Below are positions 10,195 through 18,086 of a stretch of DNA of 64,000 nucleotides, piece by piece (positions within the stretch are counted from its first letter, which is position 1; every line of letters begins with the position of its first letter). The stretch is from Mucilaginibacter empetricola. GTDB taxonomy: Bacteria > Bacteroidota > Bacteroidia > Sphingobacteriales > Sphingobacteriaceae. The notes under the pieces were generated by a model. That model searched no databases, had not been told where the DNA came from, and worked only from the letters and a program-made list of their open reading frames with translations. Made by a program: the position numbers and the translations under genes. The stretch lies in assembly GCF_024808665.1 (NCBI RefSeq), contig NZ_JANUBZ010000006.1, positions 248,001 through 312,000 of the forward strand, read 5' to 3'.

Positions 10195-11037
10195 TTAAGC
10201 AAACACTTCCACTTCACCATCACAAAGGGCCCATACCATATAAGGGTGGGTATCGGCATGATAAGCTTCGCCGGTTGCGGATAAGCCAATAATGCCGGCA
10301 AATCCATCAAAAGGTTTTAATTCATTAAGCGATTTTCCACTGGCCAGTGCAAGTGGCATACCATCCGTTACACGGGTAACAATATTTGAAGCCAGGGCAC
10401 CGCTCACAATATCTTCGCCCACGCCGGTGCATGATATACCCGCAAAAGCATTGGCATAATTACCTGCCGTTGTAGCAGAATCACTCACCCTGCCGGGGAT
10501 TTCAAAACCTTTTCCACCGGTTGATGTTGCTGCCGCCAGGTTGCCATAAAGATCGAGCGCTACGCAGCCCACGGTTCCTAATCGGATAGAATCACTCAGT
10601 TTTTTTTCATATTCTTTACGCCGCTGAGGTGTTTCGGGGTTATAATAACCAAAGCCGTTTTCGCGGGCAAATTCTTTTGCGCCTTTGCCGCTCAAAACAC
10701 GGTCCTCATAGTTTAACAACTTTTCGGCAACGCAAATAGGATTCTTAATATCTTCTATATTGATTACACCCGAAAATCGCATCGTTTTACCATCCATCAG
10801 CGATGCACTTAGGCGGATCTTACCGTCACTTTGAATTTGAGAACCGGTGCCCGCATTAAAAAGATCACAATCTTCCAGTAAGCCTACCGTATAAACAGCA
10901 GTTTCAACTGCGGTATGGCTTTGCAGGTATTTATAGCCGGCCTTTGCTATTTCGGCCAGTGCATCCTGTTTTGCTTTCTTAATTTCCTGATTGGTTTGCG
11001 ATTCGCTAAAGAACCCTCCGTGAATAATCAACTTCAT
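10195..11037 (-). CDS. iaaA: Isoaspartyl peptidase / L-asparaginase (Ntn-hydrolase, T2 family)
   Basis: A 280-residue plant-type asparaginase. The N-terminus reads LIIHGG, typical of the family. The autoproteolytic and catalytic nucleophile is Thr155 in GTVGCVALD, followed by GNLAAATSTGG. Cleavage before Thr155 would give alpha and beta subunits. The residues around GRVSDSATTAGNYAN fit the substrate-binding region. Family members cleave beta-aspartyl dipeptides; here the natural substrate is probably beta-Asp-Arg, because the next gene upstream on the same strand is cyanophycinase, which makes that dipeptide, and cyanophycin synthetase is divergent. There is no signal peptide, consistent with action on cytoplasmic cyanophycin breakdown products. 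A 104-base gap with repeated words separates it from cphB. Confidence 0.93.
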   Translation of the reverse strand: MKLIIHGGFFSESQTNQEIKKAKQDALAEIAKAGYKYLQSHTAVETAVYTVGLLEDCDLFNAGTGSQIQSDGKIRLSASLMDGKTMRFSGVINIEDIKNPICVAEKLLNYEDRVLSGKGAKEFARENGFGYYNPETPQRRKEYEKKLSDSIRLGTVGCVALDLYGNLAAATSTGGKGFEIPGRVSDSATTAGNYANAFAGISCTGVGEDIVSGALASNIVTRVTDGMPLALASGKSLNELKPFDGFAGIIGLSATGEAYHADTHPYMVWALCDGEVEVFA

Positions 11038-11046
11038 ACTTTAGAC

Positions 11047-11130
11047 AGATTTGAGATTTAAGCGTAGCAAAATCAGAAAGTATAACAAACCAGGTTAAAA
11101 CTTTTGCCTGATCTTCAATCTCTAATCACT
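11047..11130. repeat. Imperfect inverted repeat of iterated words between cphB and iaaA
   Basis: The words GATTTGAGATT (near 11049-11059) and, inverted, AATCTCTAATC (near 11117-11127) face each other across about 60 bases. Similar word-iteration spacers occur elsewhere in this window. Confidence 0.4.
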
Positions 11131-11141
11131 AGCCGCTCTTT

Positions 11142-12056
11142 TTACAGATTATCGTTACCCGGTGCAATAAACACACCATCATCAACTTTAACGCTTTTTT
11201 TGATATTTAATTGGTTTTGCAGCAAATCATATTTGTCAAAAATAGACATTACGCTTACCCGCATATTTTTTATAGACACAGGCGAACCCATTTCCACATC
11301 ATAAATGTTGGTCTCGGCCATTTTGCGGCCATTAACCAATATGGTGAGGCCCGAGCCAATGGCTTCCATCATAGTGCCTTCGGTTATTAGCAGCCCGGCA
11401 TCTTCCCCAAGTCCAATCCCCAGCATGCCGGGGTTACTGGCTACAGCATATAATAACCTGCCGATGCGCCCGCGCTGTACAAAATGGGTATCAATTATAA
11501 CAGAGTCTATAAAACCTAGCCCTGCGGTAATTTGCACTTCGCCTTTTATCAGCGCCTTGTTACTTTGACCGCGATAAATCATATTGGTTGATGCGGCGGC
11601 GGCCCCGGCGGATGTACCCGCAATTACAAAGTTTTCATTTTGATAACGTGACTTCAGGATATTTAAAAATTCGGTTCCTCCAAAAATAGAGCTCAAACGT
11701 AATTGGTCCCCGCCGCTGAACATCACCACATCGGCTTTTCTGATACGATCCAGATATTCCTTTTTACCTGCGTCTTCCCTTGTTTTAATATCAAGCACGC
11801 CAACACGGGTAACGTTTAATTGATGAAAGGCATTATTATATTCAACGCCTACCAGTTCAGGAATCTGTGATGCCGTTGTAATTACTTCAATAACAGAGTC
11901 AGCTTTTCTTTCCGATTCTGTAATGATGCGCTTTAAAATGCCCTGTTCAAAAAATTTGAGATAATTAGGTTTAACAATGTCTTCTTGCTGGCTTAGGTTC
12001 GAACCCATATCAACCGCGCCACCTATTATTATCAATTTACCCTTCGGAACACTCAT
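11142..12056 (-). CDS. cphB: Cyanophycinase (peptidase family S51)
   Basis: A 304-residue protein from the ATG at 12056. A longer frame begins with GTG at 12107, but the ATG has an A-rich leader and places KGKLIIIGGAVD at the N-terminus as in other cyanophycinases. The catalytic Ser149 lies in the nucleophile elbow GTSAGAA. The later TDTHF-like stretch IIDTHFVQRGRIGRLL and GLGEDAGLLI match the family core. The enzyme cuts the cyanophycin polymer (poly-Asp backbone with Arg side chains) to beta-Asp-Arg dipeptides. No signal peptide is present, so it is the intracellular type. It lies between iaaA, which would finish the breakdown, and divergent cphA, which makes the polymer. It is close to the expected length. 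Confidence 0.95.
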   Translation of the reverse strand: MSVPKGKLIIIGGAVDMGSNLSQQEDIVKPNYLKFFEQGILKRIITESERKADSVIEVITTASQIPELVGVEYNNAFHQLNVTRVGVLDIKTREDAGKKEYLDRIRKADVVMFSGGDQLRLSSIFGGTEFLNILKSRYQNENFVIAGTSAGAAAASTNMIYRGQSNKALIKGEVQITAGLGFIDSVIIDTHFVQRGRIGRLLYAVASNPGMLGIGLGEDAGLLITEGTMMEAIGSGLTILVNGRKMAETNIYDVEMGSPVSIKNMRVSVMSIFDKYDLLQNQLNIKKSVKVDDGVFIAPGNDNL

Positions 12057-12179
12057 TTCTTTTGTATTTTTTATATGAAGCCTATTCAAGTCGATATAGG
12101 CCGACACTTTCGTCCATTTATTTTGTTAACCGGTCATCATTGCCAACTCCACAATACAAATTAAAATAAAAACCACCAT

Positions 12180-12216
12180 AAAGGCAGGCTATTATAAATA
12201 ATAATGCCTTTTTTAT
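12180..12216 (+). promoter_or_regulatory. Terminator-like leader hairpin upstream of cphA
   Basis: AAAGGCA (12180-12186) pairs with TGCCTTT (12205-12211), with an A+T-rich dyad between them, and a T run follows directly on the plus strand. It lies about 80 bases before cphA in the divergent cphB-cphA gap. It could be a transcription attenuator, a leader stem, or an operator; only the hairpin itself is seen. Confidence 0.4.
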
Positions 12217-12296
12217 CGTAAAAAATATAATAAGCGTATTAAGTTTTTTAGTTTTAGAAAGAATTTACCCCCTCCAAATAAAAATTGCAATCGTCT

Positions 12297-14924
12297 ATGA
12301 AAATTGAAAATATACAAGTGCTGCGCGGGCCGAACATCTGGAGTGTAAGCCGCCAAAAGTTAATACAGATGCGATTGAATCTGGAAGATATGGAACAGCG
12401 CCCTACTAATACCATAACAGGTTTTTACGAACGTCTTGAAAAGCTGATGCCAAGCCTGTATACCCATCGTTGCTCGCCGGGTGTTCCGGGTGGTTTTTTT
12501 CAGCGTGTTATTGATGGCACCTGGATGGGGCACGTTATTGAACATATTGCACTGGAAATACAGAGTTTGGCGGGCATGGATACCGGTTTTGGCCGCACAC
12601 GTGAAACCAAGTCGCCGGGGATATACAACGTAGTTTTTACCTATCTGGAAGAAAAGGTAGGCGTATATGCCGCCGAGGCTTCGGTACGGATAGCTGAAGC
12701 TTTAATACAGGGCGTTGATTATGATTTGGAGCACGATGTGCAGCAGATGCGCGAAATTAGGGAGAATACCCGGCTCGGCCCCAGCACGGGTTCAATTGTT
12801 GAGGAAGCTATTTCAAGAAATATTCCCTGGATAAGGTTAAATAATCAATCATTGGTGCAGCTGGGGTATGGCAAAAATCAGGTTCGCTTCCGCGCTACCA
12901 TGACCGAAAAAACCAGCAGCATAGCCGTTGATATAGCCAGTAATAAAGACGAAACCAAGCGCATGCTGCAGGAGCAGGCTATTCCGGTAGCAAAAGGCAT
13001 AACTATATCATCATTGGAAGGCGTTGACGAAGCCATCAAAAGAGTAGGCTTCCCTTTAGTATTTAAACCGCTGGATGGCAACCACGGCCGCGGCATATCC
13101 ATCAATATCCGCACTCGCGAAGATGCTGTGGCAGCTTATGAACATGCTGCCAAAATATCTCGCAGGGTAATTGTAGAGCGTTTTGTTACCGGCTATGACT
13201 TTAGAGTTTTAGTAATTGACAATAAAATGGTTGCAGCGGCTTTGCGTGATCCGGCTCATGTTAAAGGTGATGGCATACTAACTATAAAGGAATTAATTGA
13301 GAAGGAAAATGAAGATCCACGCAGAGGTTATGGTCACGAAAAAGTGTTGACTTTAATTACTATCGACAGAGATACCCTTGACCTAATTGAAAAGAAAGGC
13401 TATACGCTGGATACCGTACCTGCTAAAGGCGAAAAAGTATTTGTTAAATCAACCGCTAATTTGAGTACCGGGGGGACTTCTATTGATGTTACTGACCATG
13501 TACATCCGCAAAACGTATTTATTTGCGAACGGATCTCCAAAATAATCGGTCTGGATATTTGCGGTATTGATATTATGGCGCAAAACCTCACCGAACCTTT
13601 AACCGAAAATGGGGGAGTGGTGCTGGAAGTAAACGCCGCACCGGGTTTCAGGATGCATATTGCACCAAGTGAGGGCCTGCCGCGCAACGTTGCCGGGCAT
13701 GTTATAGATATGCTATATCCCCCTGGAAAATCAGCGCGTATTCCAATTATAGCTATTACCGGCACCAATGGTAAAACTACCACCACCCGTTTAATTGCCC
13801 ATATCGTAAAAAACAATGGACACAGGGTTGGTTTTACCACATCCGATGGTATCTATGTGCAAAATACCATGATGATTAAGGGGGACACCACCGGACCGGT
13901 AAGCTCAGAATTTATTTTAAAAGACCCTACCGTTGATTTTGCAGTGCTGGAAACTGCGCGCGGAGGTATTTTACGTGCCGGTTTAGGATTTGGCTCTTGC
14001 GATATTGGCGTAATAACCAATATTCAGGAAGATCACCTGGGCCTTGCTGACATTCATACCCTGGATGATTTGGCGCGGGTTAAAAATGTGGTGGTTGATT
14101 CGATAAAGAAAGATGGCTGGGCTGTTTTAAATGCCGATAATGTGCATTGTGTGAAGATAGGAAAGAGCGCTGCCTGCAAGGTGGCCTATTTTAGCATGAA
14201 TGAAAATAGCCCGATTATAAAATCGCATTGCCGTAAAGGTGGAATAGCCTGCATTTATGAAAATGGGTTTATCACCATTTTAAAAGGCGATTGGAAAATA
14301 CGTGTGCAAAGAACTACGCTTATCCCGATCACTTTTGGCGGCACCGTTCCGTTTATGATTGAAAACGTACTGGCGGCTACATTGGCAACCTTCCTTTACG
14401 ACTTTAAGACAGAAGATATCAAAATATCACTGGAAACCTTTATCCCTTCGGCTGCCCAAACACCAGGCCGCATGAATATTTTCAATTTCAAGGATTTCCG
14501 CTTTATGATTGATTTTGCCCACAATCCAGCTGGGTTCCAAGGCATTAAAGAGTTTTTAAAGCATATCGATTCGCCACTGAAAATTGGTATTATAGCAGGC
14601 ACCGGCGACAGAAGAGACGAGGATATCCGCGAATTAGGGAAAATATCGGCCGAGATGTTTGATTACATTATTCTGCGCCAGGAAAAACACCTGCGTGGCC
14701 GCACTGCCGAAAACATCGTGTCGCTGTTGATAGAGGGTATTAAATCAGTTAATGCAGATCAAATATTTGAAATTATTCCTAACGAGGTTGATGCCATTAA
14801 GCACTCTATGGAGCTAGCCAAACCCGGATCATTTATTGTTGCTTTGAGCGATGTGATTGATAATGCGATAGAAACGGTTCAGGACTACCAGGAGCAGGAA
14901 AGAAATGGGTTATTTAATGCTTAA
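12297..14924 (+). CDS. cphA: Cyanophycin synthetase
   Basis: An 875-residue enzyme, the usual length for this family. The start is the ATG at 12297; a TTG four codons earlier is less likely. The N-terminal domain (residues about 1-160) has the HRCSPGVPGGFF and HVIEHIALE patterns. An ATP-grasp domain follows (residues about 210-470), with PLDGNHGRGI as the nucleotide loop and LEVNAAPGFRMH as metal ligands. The C-terminal half is a Mur-ligase-like domain with the P-loop GTNGKTTTT at about residue 489. The ATP-grasp domain adds Asp and the Mur-like domain adds Arg. With cphB and iaaA next door it completes a storage cycle. The acyltransferase gene downstream is 52 bases away and may be cotranscribed, with no obvious functional link. 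Confidence 0.97.
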   Translation: MKIENIQVLRGPNIWSVSRQKLIQMRLNLEDMEQRPTNTITGFYERLEKLMPSLYTHRCSPGVPGGFFQRVIDGTWMGHVIEHIALEIQSLAGMDTGFGRTRETKSPGIYNVVFTYLEEKVGVYAAEASVRIAEALIQGVDYDLEHDVQQMREIRENTRLGPSTGSIVEEAISRNIPWIRLNNQSLVQLGYGKNQVRFRATMTEKTSSIAVDIASNKDETKRMLQEQAIPVAKGITISSLEGVDEAIKRVGFPLVFKPLDGNHGRGISINIRTREDAVAAYEHAAKISRRVIVERFVTGYDFRVLVIDNKMVAAALRDPAHVKGDGILTIKELIEKENEDPRRGYGHEKVLTLITIDRDTLDLIEKKGYTLDTVPAKGEKVFVKSTANLSTGGTSIDVTDHVHPQNVFICERISKIIGLDICGIDIMAQNLTEPLTENGGVVLEVNAAPGFRMHIAPSEGLPRNVAGHVIDMLYPPGKSARIPIIAITGTNGKTTTTRLIAHIVKNNGHRVGFTTSDGIYVQNTMMIKGDTTGPVSSEFILKDPTVDFAVLETARGGILRAGLGFGSCDIGVITNIQEDHLGLADIHTLDDLARVKNVVVDSIKKDGWAVLNADNVHCVKIGKSAACKVAYFSMNENSPIIKSHCRKGGIACIYENGFITILKGDWKIRVQRTTLIPITFGGTVPFMIENVLAATLATFLYDFKTEDIKISLETFIPSAAQTPGRMNIFNFKDFRFMIDFAHNPAGFQGIKEFLKHIDSPLKIGIIAGTGDRRDEDIRELGKISAEMFDYIILRQEKHLRGRTAENIVSLLIEGIKSVNADQIFEIIPNEVDAIKHSMELAKPGSFIVALSDVIDNAIETVQDYQEQERNGLFNA

Positions 14925-14976
14925 AAAAACAACTTTAATGGGTGTAATCCGTTAAAATACCCATTAAATATTTCAT

Positions 14977-16047
14977 ATGCTAAAACCCGGACAAACGAGG
15001 TTTATTTTGGCTTTTATGGTTATTTTATTCCATATCAGTCAAACTATATTCCTTGGCCCTTTTGCAGTAGGTTGTTTTTTTATTTTAAGTGGTTATTGGA
15101 TATCGTTGATGTATGAGAAAGAATATTCAAAAACGCAAAATGCATTAAAGGTGTTTTACATTAGCAGGCTTTGGCGGCTATTACCCACCTTTTATATTTT
15201 TACCGTTTTAGCAATAATTACAAATCTCATAGTCCATTATAACTTATTTGTTAATTTATCTCATTTACAAACGTTTCACAAGGCGATATTTTTTATTTCC
15301 AACCTGGCAATTTTGGGATATGCGCAAAGTAAGGTTCAAATAATCGGCACGGCGTGGTCATTGGATATTGAATTGCAGTTTTACCTTTTATTTCCGCTGT
15401 TTTTTTATTTTTTAAAAGATAAAAAGCAATTTGTTTATTTATTAACCGGGTTGCTTTTTTTAGTCTCCTGTGCTATTTTGATAAACAACCAGGTTAATTT
15501 ATCACAAACCGTTTTTTACTATTTATTCCTGTTTTTAATCGGGTTTATCATATACTTTAATAAAATAAGGTTAGGTAAAAAGGCTGAAATAATAGGACTA
15601 TCAATGCTGTTCTTAATTTTTACAGCTCATTTAATTATACCATCCCTAAGAGCAAAAATTTTGCAAAATCAGAGCGGTTATTTTAAAGTTGTGAGTCTTG
15701 TGATGATTTTTGCAGCTATTCCTGCTTTAATTAACTCGGTTCATAACCTATCAAACAAGTTTGATAGGTTTTTGGGTGAAATGTCATTTATGCTCTATCT
15801 ATCGCATAGGGTATGGGTTGTTCCCTATAATTTACTTATTGCCAATATTGATAAACTGTCACGCATTCCATATGCTTTAGCATTTCTTGGTATAACAATA
15901 CTTTCGTCATATTTAGTTTATAAATTTGTCGACCGGCCTTCAGAAAAACTGAGGCATAGCTGGGTTAAAAAGCAATTGTTAAAAGATACACCAGAAATTA
16001 ATGCTGCACAAGACAATAAAGCCGCTGTTATACAAGGTTCAACTTAA
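14977..16047 (+). CDS. Acyltransferase family 3 membrane protein (OafA/YrhL type)
   Basis: A 356-residue protein with about ten hydrophobic segments. The first membrane segment carries FMVILFHISQ, whose His is the conserved residue of acyltransferase family 3. It is followed by FILSGYWIS and, after a loop, FYISRLWRLLPTFY, the R-x-x-R-L-x-P-type motif of the family. GTAWSLDIELQFYLLFPL is another family signature. Such enzymes move acetyl or other acyl groups from the cytoplasm onto sugars of O-antigen, capsule or exported molecules. No polysaccharide cluster is adjacent, so the acceptor is unknown. It lies 52 bases after cphA and ends 9 bases before truC, so it may be the middle of one transcript. 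Confidence 0.88.
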   Translation: MLKPGQTRFILAFMVILFHISQTIFLGPFAVGCFFILSGYWISLMYEKEYSKTQNALKVFYISRLWRLLPTFYIFTVLAIITNLIVHYNLFVNLSHLQTFHKAIFFISNLAILGYAQSKVQIIGTAWSLDIELQFYLLFPLFFYFLKDKKQFVYLLTGLLFLVSCAILINNQVNLSQTVFYYLFLFLIGFIIYFNKIRLGKKAEIIGLSMLFLIFTAHLIIPSLRAKILQNQSGYFKVVSLVMIFAAIPALINSVHNLSNKFDRFLGEMSFMLYLSHRVWVVPYNLLIANIDKLSRIPYALAFLGITILSSYLVYKFVDRPSEKLRHSWVKKQLLKDTPEINAAQDNKAAVIQGST

Positions 16048-16056
16048 GCCAGGCTT

Positions 16057-16758
16057 ATGACTGTACTGGATATTGTATACCAGGGCGACGATTTAGTGGC
16101 TATCAACAAACCACATGGCTTACTGGTGCATCGTTCATCCATCGCCATGGATGCTAGTGAATTTGCCCTGCAGCTATTGCGCGATCAGCTTAACCGTAAA
16201 GTGTTCCCCGTGCACCGGCTCGATCGTAAAACAGGTGGCGTACTGCTGTTTGCTTTGAGTAAGGATGTAGAACGGCAGATGCAGCAACAGTTTTATGATA
16301 ATAAGGTAGATAAAAAATACCTGGCTATAGTTCGCGGTTATACAAACGATGAGGAAGATATAGATTACCCTTTACGAAAGGAAAATGGTACACTACAGGA
16401 GGCCTTTACCAGGTATAAGACGCTTACCCGCGCTGAACTTGACGTCCCGTTAGGTAGCCACCCTACCTCCCGCTACTCATTAGTTGAAGCTAATCCCGAA
16501 ACCGGAAGAATGCATCAATTGAGAAAACATTTCAGTCATATATTTCATCCCATAATCGGCGATCGTACACATGGCTGTAATAAGCAGAATAAGTTATTTA
16601 AAGAGCGTTGGGAGTTGGATACTATGCTGTTGCATGCCTCGCAATTGTCGTTCAATCATCCGGTTACTAATAAAGCTATACAGATAGCGGCCCCTTTACA
16701 GCCGGAATTTTTAAGAATGATGGATATTATGGGGTGGGATAATGAAAATATCTTATAG
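16057..16758 (+). CDS. truC: tRNA pseudouridine synthase, TruC-like (RluA family)
   Basis: A 233-residue RluA-type pseudouridine synthase without an S4 domain. The catalytic Asp56 sits in HRLDRKTGG. The N-terminus INKPHGLLVHR and the late ETGRMHQLRKH and IIGDRTHG motifs are characteristic, and together with the short length they point to TruC, which modifies U65 of tRNA. Subfamily choice (TruC rather than another RluA paralogue) is inferred from overall motif similarity. The gene starts 9 bases after the acyltransferase gene. Confidence 0.88.
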   Translation: MTVLDIVYQGDDLVAINKPHGLLVHRSSIAMDASEFALQLLRDQLNRKVFPVHRLDRKTGGVLLFALSKDVERQMQQQFYDNKVDKKYLAIVRGYTNDEEDIDYPLRKENGTLQEAFTRYKTLTRAELDVPLGSHPTSRYSLVEANPETGRMHQLRKHFSHIFHPIIGDRTHGCNKQNKLFKERWELDTMLLHASQLSFNHPVTNKAIQIAAPLQPEFLRMMDIMGWDNENIL

Positions 16759-16816
16759 CTCCAAAGAATAAAAAACGCTACTTGGCGCCCGCCAACACGT
16801 TGTACAATAGTTAATT

Positions 16817-16848
16817 AAAAAATAAAAAAGCCCCACGGCAATGGGGCT
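16817..16848 (-). terminator. Orphan intrinsic terminator on the minus strand
   Basis: AGCCCCA (16829-16835) pairs with TGGGGCT (16842-16848). Read on the minus strand the stem is followed by TTTTTTATTTTTT, a strong terminator. On the plus strand no T run follows. The nearest minus-strand gene upstream is alkA, whose stop is at 17394, beyond a plus-strand gene, so the transcript ended here is not explained by an annotated gene. Confidence 0.65.
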
Positions 16849-17045
16849 AATAAACTTTTAACTAATCAAAACCAAAACAAACTAATAAATTTAAACTTAT
16901 ATGGTTTACGGTAGGTTATATTAAATTGTTTCAATTATTGCGATACCTTGCTAAATGTTTGTCTTTTTACCGTAATTTCGAATTAAAATACAGTAATCAA
17001 GTCTTTTGAAAGTTAAAAGAAGCCTAACTTTATCATCAGAAAGCC

Positions 17046-17393
17046 ATGGATTTAAACAATAATTATAAATCGTTATTACTTGTAGCGGTAGTGGTAATAC
17101 TGGTATTTTTCAGTGTTTATAAAAGAAAAACCTTGTCGAAAAATGTAAACAAGTGGCATTTTAGTGGCGCAGTAGATAATATACGATACGACGTTAAGAA
17201 ATATCCCTGGGTAACTGTTGACGGTTACGAATACAACCTATACTACACCATATGGGATTTTAATGTGAAAATAGGCAAAGGCGATACTTTAATAAAACAA
17301 ACCGATGACCTGCGCATCAAATTGATAAGGCAGGGAACCCATGATACTATAAGCTTTAATAAAAGGGTGATGTTATCAATAAATGATCAATAG
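17046..17393 (+). CDS. Small membrane-anchored protein of unknown function
   Basis: A 115-residue protein with one N-terminal membrane segment (residues about 10-24, LLLVAVVVILVFFSV) followed by a basic stretch KRKTLSK. The remaining 85 residues look like a small, soluble beta-rich domain (DGYEYNLYYTIWDFNVKIGKGDTLIK). Basic residues follow the hydrophobic segment rather than precede it, so topology is uncertain. No family is recognised. The 287-base gap upstream holds the orphan minus-strand terminator. Its TAG stop abuts directly on the TAG stop of the convergent alkA gene. Confidence 0.6.
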   Translation: MDLNNNYKSLLLVAVVVILVFFSVYKRKTLSKNVNKWHFSGAVDNIRYDVKKYPWVTVDGYEYNLYYTIWDFNVKIGKGDTLIKQTDDLRIKLIRQGTHDTISFNKRVMLSINDQ

Positions 17394-18023
17394 CTACTTT
17401 TTTTTAGGTTTGGATAAATAAAAATGCCAAAGTAACATGGAGGCAATAGTTCTATAAGGTTTCCATTGTTCTGTCATCAATAATATATCTTCTCTGCTTA
17501 TAGTTGCCGGCAATTTTTTTAAACTTTTCAAAGCATTTACTACAGCCAGGTCACCAATCGGGAAAACGTCGGGGTGTTGTAAAACAAACATCAGGTAAAC
17601 GTCGGCCGTCCAGTTGCCTATTCCTTTAAGCGCCACTAATTGAGCCCGTATTTTATCATCAGGCATATTTTCAAATTCAGCTAAGTTCAATTGTCCGCTA
17701 AGCAAAGCTTCGGCAAGGTATCTGATATAGCCTGTTTTTTGCCGACTTACATAACAGGCACGCATCTCTTCATCAGTAAGTAATAATAAGCGTACGGGCG
17801 TTAACTCCTGCAATCGCTCTTTTAATTTATTTAATGCCGAAAGGGCTGATGCCAGCGACACCTGTTGCTCCAAAATAATATGCACCAGTGTTTCGAAAGA
17901 GTTAGGCCGCGACCATAGCGGCGGGTAGCCATAGGTGTCGATAATACTTTGAAGATCCGGGTCGGCCGCACCCAATTCGTCACAGATAGTGTGATAATTG
18001 CTGTGATTAAACTTATTGATCAT
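17394..18023 (-). CDS. DNA-3-methyladenine glycosylase II-like (AlkA, HhH-GPD family)
   Basis: A 209-residue HhH-GPD glycosylase. The helix-hairpin-helix reads LKGIGNWTADVYL (from about residue 132), and the catalytic Asp158 follows in FPIGDLAVV. It lacks the iron-sulfur cysteines of the MutY/Nth branch, which supports an AlkA-type alkylation-repair enzyme. It would remove 3-methyladenine and related bases from DNA. The protein is shorter than E. coli AlkA because the N-terminal domain is absent, as in many bacterial homologues. It is divergent from rarA with 63 bases between the two starts, so the two repair genes may share a control region. Confidence 0.88.
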   Translation of the reverse strand: MINKFNHSNYHTICDELGAADPDLQSIIDTYGYPPLWSRPNSFETLVHIILEQQVSLASALSALNKLKERLQELTPVRLLLLTDEEMRACYVSRQKTGYIRYLAEALLSGQLNLAEFENMPDDKIRAQLVALKGIGNWTADVYLMFVLQHPDVFPIGDLAVVNALKSLKKLPATISREDILLMTEQWKPYRTIASMLLWHFYLSKPKKK

Positions 18024-18086
18024 ATAATTGTTTTAAAATTACTAAGTTTTTTAGGATTTGGCATTTACTTTTCTGAATTTTACTAC

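Noticed and set aside
17949..18086. N-terminal extension of RarA
   Set aside because: It overlaps alkA and adds a segment not typical of the family; the ATG at 18087 gives the normal N-terminus.
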